Shown: piece after piece, positions 48,616-56,082 of the stretch | Layout of the letters: every line of letters starts with the position of its first letter | How positions within the stretch are numbered: the first letter of the stretch is position 1 | Assembly (NCBI GenBank): GCA_045403145.1 | Contig: JAXIPA010000053.1 | Location: 1 to 60,489, forward strand | Length of the DNA stretch: 60,489 nucleotides | Origin: JAJYKN01 sp045403145 | Lineage (GTDB): Bacteria; Nitrospirota; UBA9217 | Direction of reading: 5' to 3' | The notes under the pieces: model-generated | Seen by the model: the letters and a program-made list of their open reading frames with translations, nothing else | Told to the model about the DNA's origin: nothing | Databases searched by the model: none | Made by a program: the position numbers and the translations under genes

Positions 48616-49944
48616 ATGCTGATATCAGGCTGGGGAAATTATCCGAAGATCGAGGCCGAGGTCGGGAAGGCTGACTCGGTTGAGGCGGTAAGAGAATATC
48701 TGAATGCCGCCGGGTCATGCATAAGCCGCGGGCTGGGGCGGAGCTATGGGGATTCCTCGTTGCAGGAAAATATTCTTCTGACCTTGAAGCTCAACAGGAT
48801 GCTGTCATTTAATGAGAAGGAGGGCGTCCTTTCCTGTGAATCCGGCGTGAACCTCAAGGATATTCTCGATACCTTTGTGCCCCGGGGATGGTTTTTGCCG
48901 GTGACGCCGGGGACCAAATATGTCACCCTCGGCGGCGCAATTGCATCGGACGTTCACGGGAAGAACCACCACAAGGAAGGGGCCTTTTCAGAGTTCCTTG
49001 TCTCCCTGGATGTCATGACCTCGGAGGGCAGGATCGTGACCTGTTCCAAAACAGACAATGGGGACTTATTCAGGGCCACCTGCGGGGGAATGGGCCTGAC
49101 GGGAATCATCCTGAATGCATCGTTGCGCTTGAAAAAGATAGAAACAGCCTACATAAAGCAGTCGACGATCAAGGCGAGGAATCTTTCCGAGACCATGGAG
49201 CTGTTCGAGAAACATGGAGACGCCGCTTATTCCGTGGCGTGGATCGATTGCCTGTCGAAAAAAGAGAGCCTGGGCAGAAGTATTCTCCTGGTCGGCGAAC
49301 ACGCGGACCGGCAGGATATCAGGGGCTTGGCGGTCTCGAAAAACCCGCTCGAGCTGAAGGGGAAAAGGACCATCAACATTCCGGTGAATTTCCCCAACTT
49401 CGTATTGAACAGCGTTACCGCGCGATGCTTTAATTTTCTTTATTACCATCAATATTCCGGCGGGAAAGGCGCATCAATCGTTGATTACGATTCTTTTTTT
49501 TATCCCCTTGACAGCGTCCATAACTGGAACAGGATATACGGCTCGCGGGGTTTCACGCAGTATCAGTGCGTGCTTCCCTTCGCCGGGAGCAGGGAAGGCC
49601 TGACGAAGATATTGACGAAGACACACAAAAGCGGCAGGGGATCGTTTCTGGCGGTCCTGAAGCTCTTCGGCAAGAGCAACGACAATCTGCTCTCCTTTCC
49701 CATGGAGGGCTATACACTCGCGCTGGATTTCCCGATAACTTCGGGGCTGTTCAAATTGCTCGACGATCTGGATGACATTGTTCTGGATTACGGCGGCAGG
49801 CTGTATCTTTCAAAAGATGTGAGAATGGGCAGGGACATGTTCGACCGTAGCTATGAGAATGCCGGACGTTTCAAGGCCGCAAAAAAGCGCATTGACATAA
49901 ACAACAAGTTTCGCTCATTCCAATCGAGCAGGCTGGGAGTGTAA
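48616..49944 (+). CDS. dprE1: Decaprenylphosphoryl-ribose 2'-oxidase homologue
   Basis: The protein is 442 residues. DprE1 is an FAD enzyme that oxidises lipid-linked ribose at C2. The FAD-binding half shows ISRGLGRSYGDSSLQ, FLPVTPGTKYVTLGGAIASD with VHGKNHHKEGAFSEF and RATCGGMGLTGIIL. The substrate half ends GYTLALDFPITSGLF and GGRLYLSKDVRMGRDMF, with the conserved Lys of KD(S/V)R. From memory, the mycobacterial Cys387 that benzothiazinones attack lies just before the DFPI motif; here that position is Ala. The dprE2 ATG follows the stop directly. Confidence 0.9.
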   Translation: MLISGWGNYPKIEAEVGKADSVEAVREYLNAAGSCISRGLGRSYGDSSLQENILLTLKLNRMLSFNEKEGVLSCESGVNLKDILDTFVPRGWFLPVTPGTKYVTLGGAIASDVHGKNHHKEGAFSEFLVSLDVMTSEGRIVTCSKTDNGDLFRATCGGMGLTGIILNASLRLKKIETAYIKQSTIKARNLSETMELFEKHGDAAYSVAWIDCLSKKESLGRSILLVGEHADRQDIRGLAVSKNPLELKGKRTINIPVNFPNFVLNSVTARCFNFLYYHQYSGGKGASIVDYDSFFYPLDSVHNWNRIYGSRGFTQYQCVLPFAGSREGLTKILTKTHKSGRGSFLAVLKLFGKSNDNLLSFPMEGYTLALDFPITSGLFKLLDDLDDIVLDYGGRLYLSKDVRMGRDMFDRSYENAGRFKAAKKRIDINNKFRSFQSSRLGV

Positions 49945-50676
49945 ATGAGCTGGATTCTCATACTCGGCGCGAAATCGGACATAGGAAAAGCAATCGCGCA
50001 CAAATTCGCACGGGGAGGATTTAATATTTACCTTGCGGCACGAAAGCATCAGCAACTGGAACGCGATGTCGCGGACCTGGAAGTACGACATCAGATCAAG
50101 GCAGCAGCGGTGGCATTCGACGCGGCAGACTATCCGGGCCATCAGGGGTTTTATGACGGGCTCAAGGAAACGCCGACGGGCGTCGTATGCGCGGTAGGGT
50201 ATTTGGGCAATCAAAAGATGGCCGAGCAGGAGTTTCAGGAAACCGAGAAAATCATCAGCGCCAATTATATTGGCTGTGTTTCCGTTCTCAATATCATCGC
50301 AAATGATTTTGAGGAACGCCAACAGGGCTTTATCATCGGGATAAGCTCAGTGGCTGGAGACCGGGGGAGACAAAGCAATTATCTGTATGGAAGTGCGAAG
50401 GCCGGCTTCAGCGCCTATCTTTCCGGCTTGAGAAACAGGCTCTCCCGATCGAACGTTCAGGTCATGACCGTAAAACCCGGCTTTGTAGATACCAAAATGA
50501 CCGAGGGGATGAGACTTCCTCCCTTGCTGACCGCGCAGGCGGAAGAAGTCGCTGAAGATGTCTATAAGGCCTGGATGAAGAGGAAGGACGTCGTTTATAC
50601 GAGATGGTTCTGGAGATGGATAATGGCGGCGATCACCTGCATTCCGGAACGGATCTTCAAAAAGCTCGATTTATAG
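49945..50676 (+). CDS. dprE2: Decaprenylphosphoryl-2-keto-erythro-pentose reductase homologue
   Basis: The protein is 243 residues, a short-chain dehydrogenase. DprE2 reduces the keto intermediate made by DprE1 to give the arabinose configuration. NAD(P) loop ILGAKSDIGKAIA, then CAVGYLGNQ, IGISSVAGDRGR, catalytic NYLYGSAKAGF and VMTVKPGFVDTKM are typical of DprE2; the C-terminus has a hydrophobic-basic stretch (RWFWRWIMAAITCIP) that may touch the membrane. The start is the base after the dprE1 stop, so the pair is translated together. Confidence 0.9.
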   Translation: MSWILILGAKSDIGKAIAHKFARGGFNIYLAARKHQQLERDVADLEVRHQIKAAAVAFDAADYPGHQGFYDGLKETPTGVVCAVGYLGNQKMAEQEFQETEKIISANYIGCVSVLNIIANDFEERQQGFIIGISSVAGDRGRQSNYLYGSAKAGFSAYLSGLRNRLSRSNVQVMTVKPGFVDTKMTEGMRLPPLLTAQAEEVAEDVYKAWMKRKDVVYTRWFWRWIMAAITCIPERIFKKLDL

Positions 50677-50829
50677 CCATGGGATCGGGCATGCTTTACT
50701 GACGCGGCCTGAAATCACGGACCAGGACGGGGAAAACATCCCTTGCTTATTTCCCCTAAAAGCAGTAGCATTCATGGCACGATTCGCCGTCAGGCCTGAA
50801 TCAAATCAATCCAAAAAGGGAGCTCCACA

Positions 50830-51609
50830 ATGAAACGATTATTGAACGCTGTTGCAGCAGGAACGCTGTTTGTCATAATGATATTCGTCTCGGCAGCCGC
50901 TTTCGCGGCCACGGAAAAGGCCGCGCCGATGCCGAAGCAGGAGACCAAAGTAACGGCGGATGCATCGGCCGGGGCACTCTCAGGCAAGGTCGTCGAGACC
51001 ATGAATTCCGGGGGGTATACCTACGTCAGTCTGGAGAAAAACGGCAAGAAAACCTGGGTCGCCGTGCCGCAGATGCAGGTTACCGTAGGCCAGGAAATGG
51101 CGCTGCAGCCCGGCCAGGAGATGCGCAACTTTACGAGCAAGTCCTTGAACAGGACCTTTGAAAGCATCATCTTCTCCGGCGGCCCCGCGGGTGCCCAGGG
51201 TTCGCAAACCATGCCCGCCGGCCACGGCGCATCGGGAGATAAGCCAATCGTCAGCAAGGCATCTGCCACCGCTGTCAAGGACGTCAAGGTAGAGAAGGCC
51301 ACTGGGGCGGACGCGTATACTGTAGGAGAAATTTTTGCCAAGAGAGCGTCGCTCGACCAGAAGACCGCCGTCGTACGGGGCAAAGTCGTGAAAGTATCCC
51401 CCGGCATCATGGGAAAGAACTGGATTCATTTGCAGGACGGCACCGGCGATGCGGGCGCGGGAACGAACAAGCTGGTCGTGACCTCCGACGATATGCCCGC
51501 GGTCGGCGATGTGGTGACGGTCAAGGGCACGGTCTTCAAGGACAAGGATTTCGGGGCAGGATACAAATACAACGTAATCATGGAAAAGGCGAGCATCTCG
51601 AAACAATAA
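50830..51609 (+). CDS. Exported two-domain protein, NrfJ-like plus OB-fold
   Basis: The protein is 259 residues; AAAGGGAGCTCCACA precedes ATG 50830. A signal peptide (FVIMIFVSAAAFA) leads into LSGKVVETMNSGGYTYVSLE with KTWVAVPQMQVTVGQEM, which matches NrfJ-like periplasmic domains. After a Gly/Pro linker, a second domain (VRGKVVKVSPGIMGKNWIHL; VVTSDDMPAVGDVVTVKGT) has the OB-fold pattern seen in periplasmic nucleic-acid-binding-like proteins. Both domains occur together in other bacteria, sometimes near cytochromes. No heme motif is present. It is followed by a good terminator. Confidence 0.8.
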   Translation: MKRLLNAVAAGTLFVIMIFVSAAAFAATEKAAPMPKQETKVTADASAGALSGKVVETMNSGGYTYVSLEKNGKKTWVAVPQMQVTVGQEMALQPGQEMRNFTSKSLNRTFESIIFSGGPAGAQGSQTMPAGHGASGDKPIVSKASATAVKDVKVEKATGADAYTVGEIFAKRASLDQKTAVVRGKVVKVSPGIMGKNWIHLQDGTGDAGAGTNKLVVTSDDMPAVGDVVTVKGTVFKDKDFGAGYKYNVIMEKASISKQ

Positions 51610-51638
51610 AGACCCGAAAAAACGGGAATCTTGATGAG

Positions 51639-51673
51639 AAGGCTGGCAGGGAACAACTTGCCGGCCTTTTTTT
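51639..51673 (+). terminator. Intrinsic terminator after the NrfJ-like gene
   Basis: AAGGCTGGCA (51639-51648) pairs with TGCCGGCCTT (51659-51668), with one G-T pair, and is followed by a run of seven T. Confidence 0.9.
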
Positions 51674-51692
51674 ATCCCGCAAGGTTCGATAA

Positions 51693-51843
51693 GCCTAACC
51701 CGGACAAGCCGGAACAAAGCAAAGCATTTTCTCGCAAAGACGCAAAGCGCGCAAAGAAATGCTTGTACGTCCTGAATTTAAAAATAAACCTTTCGCTTTT
51801 GCCGTTCTCTTTGCGACCTTTGCGTCTTTGCGAGAGACAAGTT
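51693..51843. repeat. Inverted-arm repeat (CAAAGACGCAAAG family)
   Basis: CTAACCCGGACAAGCCGGAA leads into CTCGCAAAGACGCAAAGCGC (51731-51750) and its inverse GACCTTTGCGTCTTTGCGAG (51817-51836) after about 65 bases. It has the same two-part order as at 4553-4682. The rest of the 51610-51947 gap has no gene. Confidence 0.75.
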
Positions 51844-51947
51844 TAAAGTTTTAGGATAAAAAACTTGACAAATAAAGCATTTTAGGAAAAAATCAGTGCT
51901 CTACGGAGCGGCATAAAAAACATCTCCAGGAAGGGCGTTCATCCGAT

Positions 51948-53405
51948 ATGAGCAAATCAATCCGAAAATTATTGATCGCGAACCGCGGCGTTCCGGCCGT
52001 ACGGGTCATGCACACCTGCAGAGACCGTAAGATCCCGACGGTCGCGGTGTACAGCGACCCGGACCGGCTCGCCCACCATGTGTTCATGGCGGACGAGGCC
52101 GTGCATATCGGCGCCGCGCCGCCTGCGGAGTCCTATCTCAACATGGACAAGATGGTTGACGCGGCCCTCCGGAGCGGCTCCGACGCCATTCACCCGGGAT
52201 GGGGCTTCCTGGCCGAGAACGCCCAGTTCGCCCGGAAGGTGATCGATGCCGGACTCACCTGGATCGGGCCCTCTCCCGAGGTCATCAGCATGCTGGGAGA
52301 CAAGATCGAGGCCAAGGCCCTGGCCAGGAAAGCCAACGTCCCGACCATTCCGGGCATCGATGCGGTCACCGACGCCGGGCAGATCACCTCGTGGATGCAG
52401 AAGGACAATGTGGCCTATCCTATCATGATCAAGGCCGCCTCGGGCGGAGGCGGCAAGGGGATGGTGAAGGTCGAAAGCGACGATGAACTGCCGCAGGCCC
52501 TGGCCCGCGCCCGGTCCGAGGCAAAAAAGTCCTTCGGCGACGACACCATCCTGGTGGAGAAATACATCGAGCGAGGCAGGCACATCGAGGTCCAGATCGT
52601 AGCGGATACCCAGGGCAATGTGGTCCACCTCTACGAACGGGAATGCACCATCCAGCGCCGGAACCAGAAGATCATCGAGGAGGCGCCGTCGCCAAGCCTC
52701 GATGAGAATCTCCGGAACGAGATCTGCTTCACCGCGACGCGGCTGATGCGGGAAATCGGCTATACAACCGCCGGGACCGTGGAGTACATCTTCGATTCCG
52801 TTACGCGGAAGTTCTACTTCCTCGAAGTGAATACCCGGCTTCAGGTCGAGCACGGCATTACCGAGCTTATCACCGGCCTCGATATCGTCGGCATCATGAT
52901 CGACGTGGCGCTGGGCAAGAAGCTGCCCTTCAAGCAGTCCGCCATCCGTCCGAACCGGTGGGCGCTCGAGGTCCGCCTGAACGCCGAGGACCCCAAGACC
53001 TTCAGCCCCTCCTTTGGCCCGATCTCCCGCCTCCAGATCCCCATGGGCCCGAACGTGCGCGTGGCCTCGGGGGTCTACGAGGGCGGAGACATCCCCCCCT
53101 ACTACGATTCGCTGTTCATGCTGCTCATGACGGCCGGACCGGACCGCAAGGACGCCATCAGCGTGATGGACCGGTCGCTGGGAAGGAACCTCAGGGTCGA
53201 GGGCGTCAAGACGCTGCAGCCGCTTCTGCTCTCCATCATCAGGCACCCCTCGTTCGTGTCGGGCGAGTTCTCCACGAGGTTCATCGAGGAGCACATGGAT
53301 GAGCTGATCTCCAAGTTCCAGGAAAAGAACACCGAGGACGAGGTCCTGAAGATCGCGCGGTACGTGGCGGAGATCTCGGCGTTGGGGCCGCAGAAGTGGA
53401 TGTAG
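51948..53405 (+). CDS. pycA: Biotin carboxylase subunit of a two-subunit carboxylase
   Basis: The protein is 485 residues. It carboxylates biotin using ATP and bicarbonate. Seen: KLLIANRGVPAVRVMHTCRD at the start, DAIHPGWGFLAENAQFA, ATP-grasp IKAASGGGGKGMVKVE, ERECTIQRRNQKIIEEAPSP, and the catalytic FLEVNTRLQVEHGITELITG. Length suits a stand-alone biotin carboxylase with a short C-terminal extension. The next gene encodes the carboxyltransferase with biotin carrier, and pckG follows, so pyruvate (or 2-oxoglutarate) carboxylase is more likely than acetyl-CoA carboxylase. Confidence 0.92.
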   Translation: MSKSIRKLLIANRGVPAVRVMHTCRDRKIPTVAVYSDPDRLAHHVFMADEAVHIGAAPPAESYLNMDKMVDAALRSGSDAIHPGWGFLAENAQFARKVIDAGLTWIGPSPEVISMLGDKIEAKALARKANVPTIPGIDAVTDAGQITSWMQKDNVAYPIMIKAASGGGGKGMVKVESDDELPQALARARSEAKKSFGDDTILVEKYIERGRHIEVQIVADTQGNVVHLYERECTIQRRNQKIIEEAPSPSLDENLRNEICFTATRLMREIGYTTAGTVEYIFDSVTRKFYFLEVNTRLQVEHGITELITGLDIVGIMIDVALGKKLPFKQSAIRPNRWALEVRLNAEDPKTFSPSFGPISRLQIPMGPNVRVASGVYEGGDIPPYYDSLFMLLMTAGPDRKDAISVMDRSLGRNLRVEGVKTLQPLLLSIIRHPSFVSGEFSTRFIEEHMDELISKFQEKNTEDEVLKIARYVAEISALGPQKWM

Positions 53406-53410
53406 GAACG

Positions 53411-53441
53411 GCAATGCGGATTGCGGATTGCGGAATGCGGA
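53411..53441 (+). repeat. GCGGAWT heptamer repeat
   Basis: Four tandem heptamers (GCAATGCGGATTGCGGATTG and on) just after the biotin carboxylase stop. Confidence 0.7.
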
Positions 53442-53473
53442 AGAACCCGATCTCCCGTTTTTCCGACTGACTT

Positions 53474-53608
53474 TGATGGTTTCGTAAAAAGTCGTCATTC
53501 CCGCTTGCCGGGAATCGTCACGCTTTACAGCGTACTGAAAAGAAACGATTCCGGACAAGCCGGAATGACGTCAAACGCGGATTATTCGCCTTTTTTACCG
53601 CGTCATCA
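53474..53608. mobile_element. MITE-like repeat, copy E (short form)
   Basis: TGATGGTTTCGTAAAAAGT (53474-53492) at the left and an inverted, degenerate end (TTACCGCGTCATCAA) at the right. The inner stems GTCATTCCCGCTTGCCGGG and CCGGACAAGCCGGAATGAC are present, but the CTGCACTACG cargo is absent. It lies between the two carboxylase genes. Confidence 0.75.
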
Positions 53609-53643
53609 ACTTTTCATGCTTATCGAATTTGACAAGGAGTTAC

Positions 53644-55707
53644 ATGGCTGATTCAGTATTCGTCAAACCCGGCATGTCGCCGAAGGAGATCGTCACCGCG
53701 GTCCGTTCGCTGAAAGGCGTCTGTCTCACCTCCGTCGGGATGCGGGACGCGGGGCAGTCGGATTTCAAGAACCGCCACCGCATCTACGACCTGAAGACCC
53801 TCGCACCCTTCTATAATGGAATGGGCCTGTTTTCCGCCGAGACGCACGGCGGCGCGCGGTGGCACGTGGGCATCATGAACCGGAGGGAAAGCCCCTTCGA
53901 GGAGGTGGCCCTGCTGCGGGAGCTGATGCCGAACGTACTGCAGCAGACGCTCATCCGGGAGACGAACCTGTGGGGCTACCGTCCCTACCCGAAGAATGTC
54001 ATCGAACATGCGGTGTCAAAGGTTGACATCGACGTCTGGCGCTGTTTTTCCTTCCTGAACGATGTGCGGAACATGCGCGCAGTGGCTGAAACGGTCATGA
54101 AGCGGGGCAGGCTGTTCGAGCCGACCATTTCCTTTACGGTGGCGGACTGGGCCACGAACGAGTACTACCTCGGCGTTGTCCGGGAGATCGTGGACCTCTG
54201 CGGCGGGACCGACGAGATCGTCCTGTGCATCAAGGACATGGCGGGAGTCGGCGATGTGTCCCGGATCGGCAACCTTATCGACGCGATCAAGCAGAAATAT
54301 CCCGGCCTCGTGCTGAACTATCACCGGCATATCACGGACGGGCTCGCGGTGCCGGCGTTTCTCTCCGCGGCAAAGGCCGGGGCCTCGATCTTCGACGTTG
54401 AGGAAGACTCGCTCGTCCGGTTTTACGGCCACTCGCCGATACTGGCGGTCCAGGCCATTTTCGAGGAGTCCGGCATCCCCGTGCATCTGAACCGGCCTGA
54501 GGCGGAGGCGGCCGTACGCAAGGTACGGGAGTGGATCGGCCACTATGAATGGGCCGAGTCTCCGTTTAAAGGGCTGGACCACACGGTTACGCTGCACCGG
54601 ATGCCGGGAGGCGCGTTCCCGAGTTCCTTTGAGCAGGCCGACAAAGGCGAGTTCCTGCACCTGATGCCCGCGATCCTGACGGTGATGTCGCTCTTCAACC
54701 GGATCGTGAGATACTTCGACGTCACGCCCGGCTCCCAGATCACCTGGGTCACCTGCAGCGGCATCGTAAACCGCTATGCGAAGGAGCAGGGCAACGCGGG
54801 GGTCCGGCAGGTCATCAATCTCCTTTCGAAGTTTGTCCTGGGCAAGGCCCAGAAATTCGACGCCATGGAGAAAGCCGAGCAGGAGGAGCTGCTTCTCCTT
54901 TTCCGGAGCGCGCCCGGCGACTTCAAGAACCTTCTGCTCGGCAATTACGGCAGGCTCCCCGTGGGATGGCCCGCCGAATGGGTCTACCGCAGCACGTTCG
55001 GTGAGGAGTGGGAGAGCAGGATCAAAGAGCGTAAAGAGGTTTCTCCGCTCGAATCAATGCCGGCGGACGATCTTGAAAAAATCCGGAAGGAGCTCGAGGA
55101 AAACACCGGCCGGGCCGTCACGGAGGAAGAGTTCATCCTCTACCTCATGCATCCCAAGGACGCCCTGGAATTCATCGAGTTCCGCGCCAAGTTCGGCGAG
55201 GCGCCGCTCGTGCTGCCCACCGATGTCTGGAGAAAAGGTCTGACTAAACCGGGCGACCGGGTGGACTTCGAACACTGGGGCAAACCCTATTCCATCGAGC
55301 TCGTGTCCGTGGGCGCGGAGCACGAAGGCGTCGTTCACGTGGTCATGCGGGTCAACAACAAGACGCGGGTCTACTCCGTCATGACGCCGAGGGCCAAAAA
55401 GGCCGAAATCAGGATGGCCAAGGGCCCGAACATGATCGGCGCACCGATCAACGGGAATATCTGGAGGATCGGCAATCCCGCGCGTGGACCGGTCAAGCCC
55501 GGCGACATCGTTCATAAGGGAGAGGAGATCGCGAACCTTGAGGCGATGAAGATGGAGAACGCGATCCTTGCTCCCGTGGACGGCCAGATCGTCGAGGTCT
55601 GCGTCAGGCTCAACGAGACTGTCCAGGAAGGACAGCTCCTTTTCGTCATCGAAAAGGCGCCGGCAAAGCCGGAAGCAAACGGGGCTCCGGGAAGCATCGT
55701 CATGTAA
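53644..55707 (+). CDS. pycB: Divergent carboxyltransferase with biotin carrier domain
   Basis: The protein is 687 residues; AAGGAGTTAC precedes ATG 53644. The N-terminal carboxyltransferase barrel is recognisable but altered: the usual RDxHQS motif reads VGMRDAGQSDFK (His replaced by Gly), EMWGGATFDV reads AETHGGARWHV, and LLRGQN reads LIRETNLWGYRPY. The carbamylated-Lys motif CIKDMAGVG and the HxH metal motif YHRHITDG remain. A helical middle and a biotinyl domain with EAMKMEN (near 655) follow. Family function: transfer of carboxyl from biotin to a 2-oxo acid, usually pyruvate. The altered motifs leave the substrate uncertain. Confidence 0.83.
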   Translation: MADSVFVKPGMSPKEIVTAVRSLKGVCLTSVGMRDAGQSDFKNRHRIYDLKTLAPFYNGMGLFSAETHGGARWHVGIMNRRESPFEEVALLRELMPNVLQQTLIRETNLWGYRPYPKNVIEHAVSKVDIDVWRCFSFLNDVRNMRAVAETVMKRGRLFEPTISFTVADWATNEYYLGVVREIVDLCGGTDEIVLCIKDMAGVGDVSRIGNLIDAIKQKYPGLVLNYHRHITDGLAVPAFLSAAKAGASIFDVEEDSLVRFYGHSPILAVQAIFEESGIPVHLNRPEAEAAVRKVREWIGHYEWAESPFKGLDHTVTLHRMPGGAFPSSFEQADKGEFLHLMPAILTVMSLFNRIVRYFDVTPGSQITWVTCSGIVNRYAKEQGNAGVRQVINLLSKFVLGKAQKFDAMEKAEQEELLLLFRSAPGDFKNLLLGNYGRLPVGWPAEWVYRSTFGEEWESRIKERKEVSPLESMPADDLEKIRKELEENTGRAVTEEEFILYLMHPKDALEFIEFRAKFGEAPLVLPTDVWRKGLTKPGDRVDFEHWGKPYSIELVSVGAEHEGVVHVVMRVNNKTRVYSVMTPRAKKAEIRMAKGPNMIGAPINGNIWRIGNPARGPVKPGDIVHKGEEIANLEAMKMENAILAPVDGQIVEVCVRLNETVQEGQLLFVIEKAPAKPEANGAPGSIVM

Positions 55708-55716
55708 TCCAGCAAG

Positions 55717-55748
55717 GGTCAGGGGCGCGGCCTGCCGCGTCCCTGACC
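55717..55748 (+). terminator. Strong hairpin after pycB
   Basis: GGTCAGGG and CGCGG (55717-55730) pair with CCGCG and CCCTGACC (55735-55748), one G-T pair, loop CCTG. No U-tract follows, so termination may need Rho or the hairpin may protect the 3' end. Confidence 0.6.
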
Positions 55749-55890
55749 GCAAAACTGCCGCGCCGGCCTGATAAACTCGCATTTTCCCCGCCATTTTCCC
55801 CAAACTGCTCTTTACTTTTTTCTGCCGATTGTGCATAATACTGTTCCATAACTTTTATCAACAATAGGGATGATCCTCAAAAGAGCATTT

Positions 55891-56010
55891 AACCACGGAT
55901 CAACACGGATGATTCAAAGTCTACTGACGGAAATAAAAGCACCAATGGGTGCGGCTCTCGTTCGGAATAAATTATTGATTTAAGGTCTTATCTGTGTTCA
56001 TCTGTGGTTC
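55891..56010. repeat. Inverted-arm repeat (CCACGGATCAACACGGAT family)
   Basis: AACCACGGATCAACACGGAT (55891-55910) is matched inverted by TTATCTGTGTTCATCTGTGG (55988-56007). A short GCACCAATGGGTGC palindrome lies inside. It occupies the pckG leader; a possible promoter TTTACT-17-CATAAT lies upstream at 55811-55839. Confidence 0.65.
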
Positions 56011-56082
56011 CAACTGTCGTTTTTAGGATGAAGCGCCAACGGGCCCTGCAAGACCGGAGAGCAGGTTACAAGGAGAGTGTCC

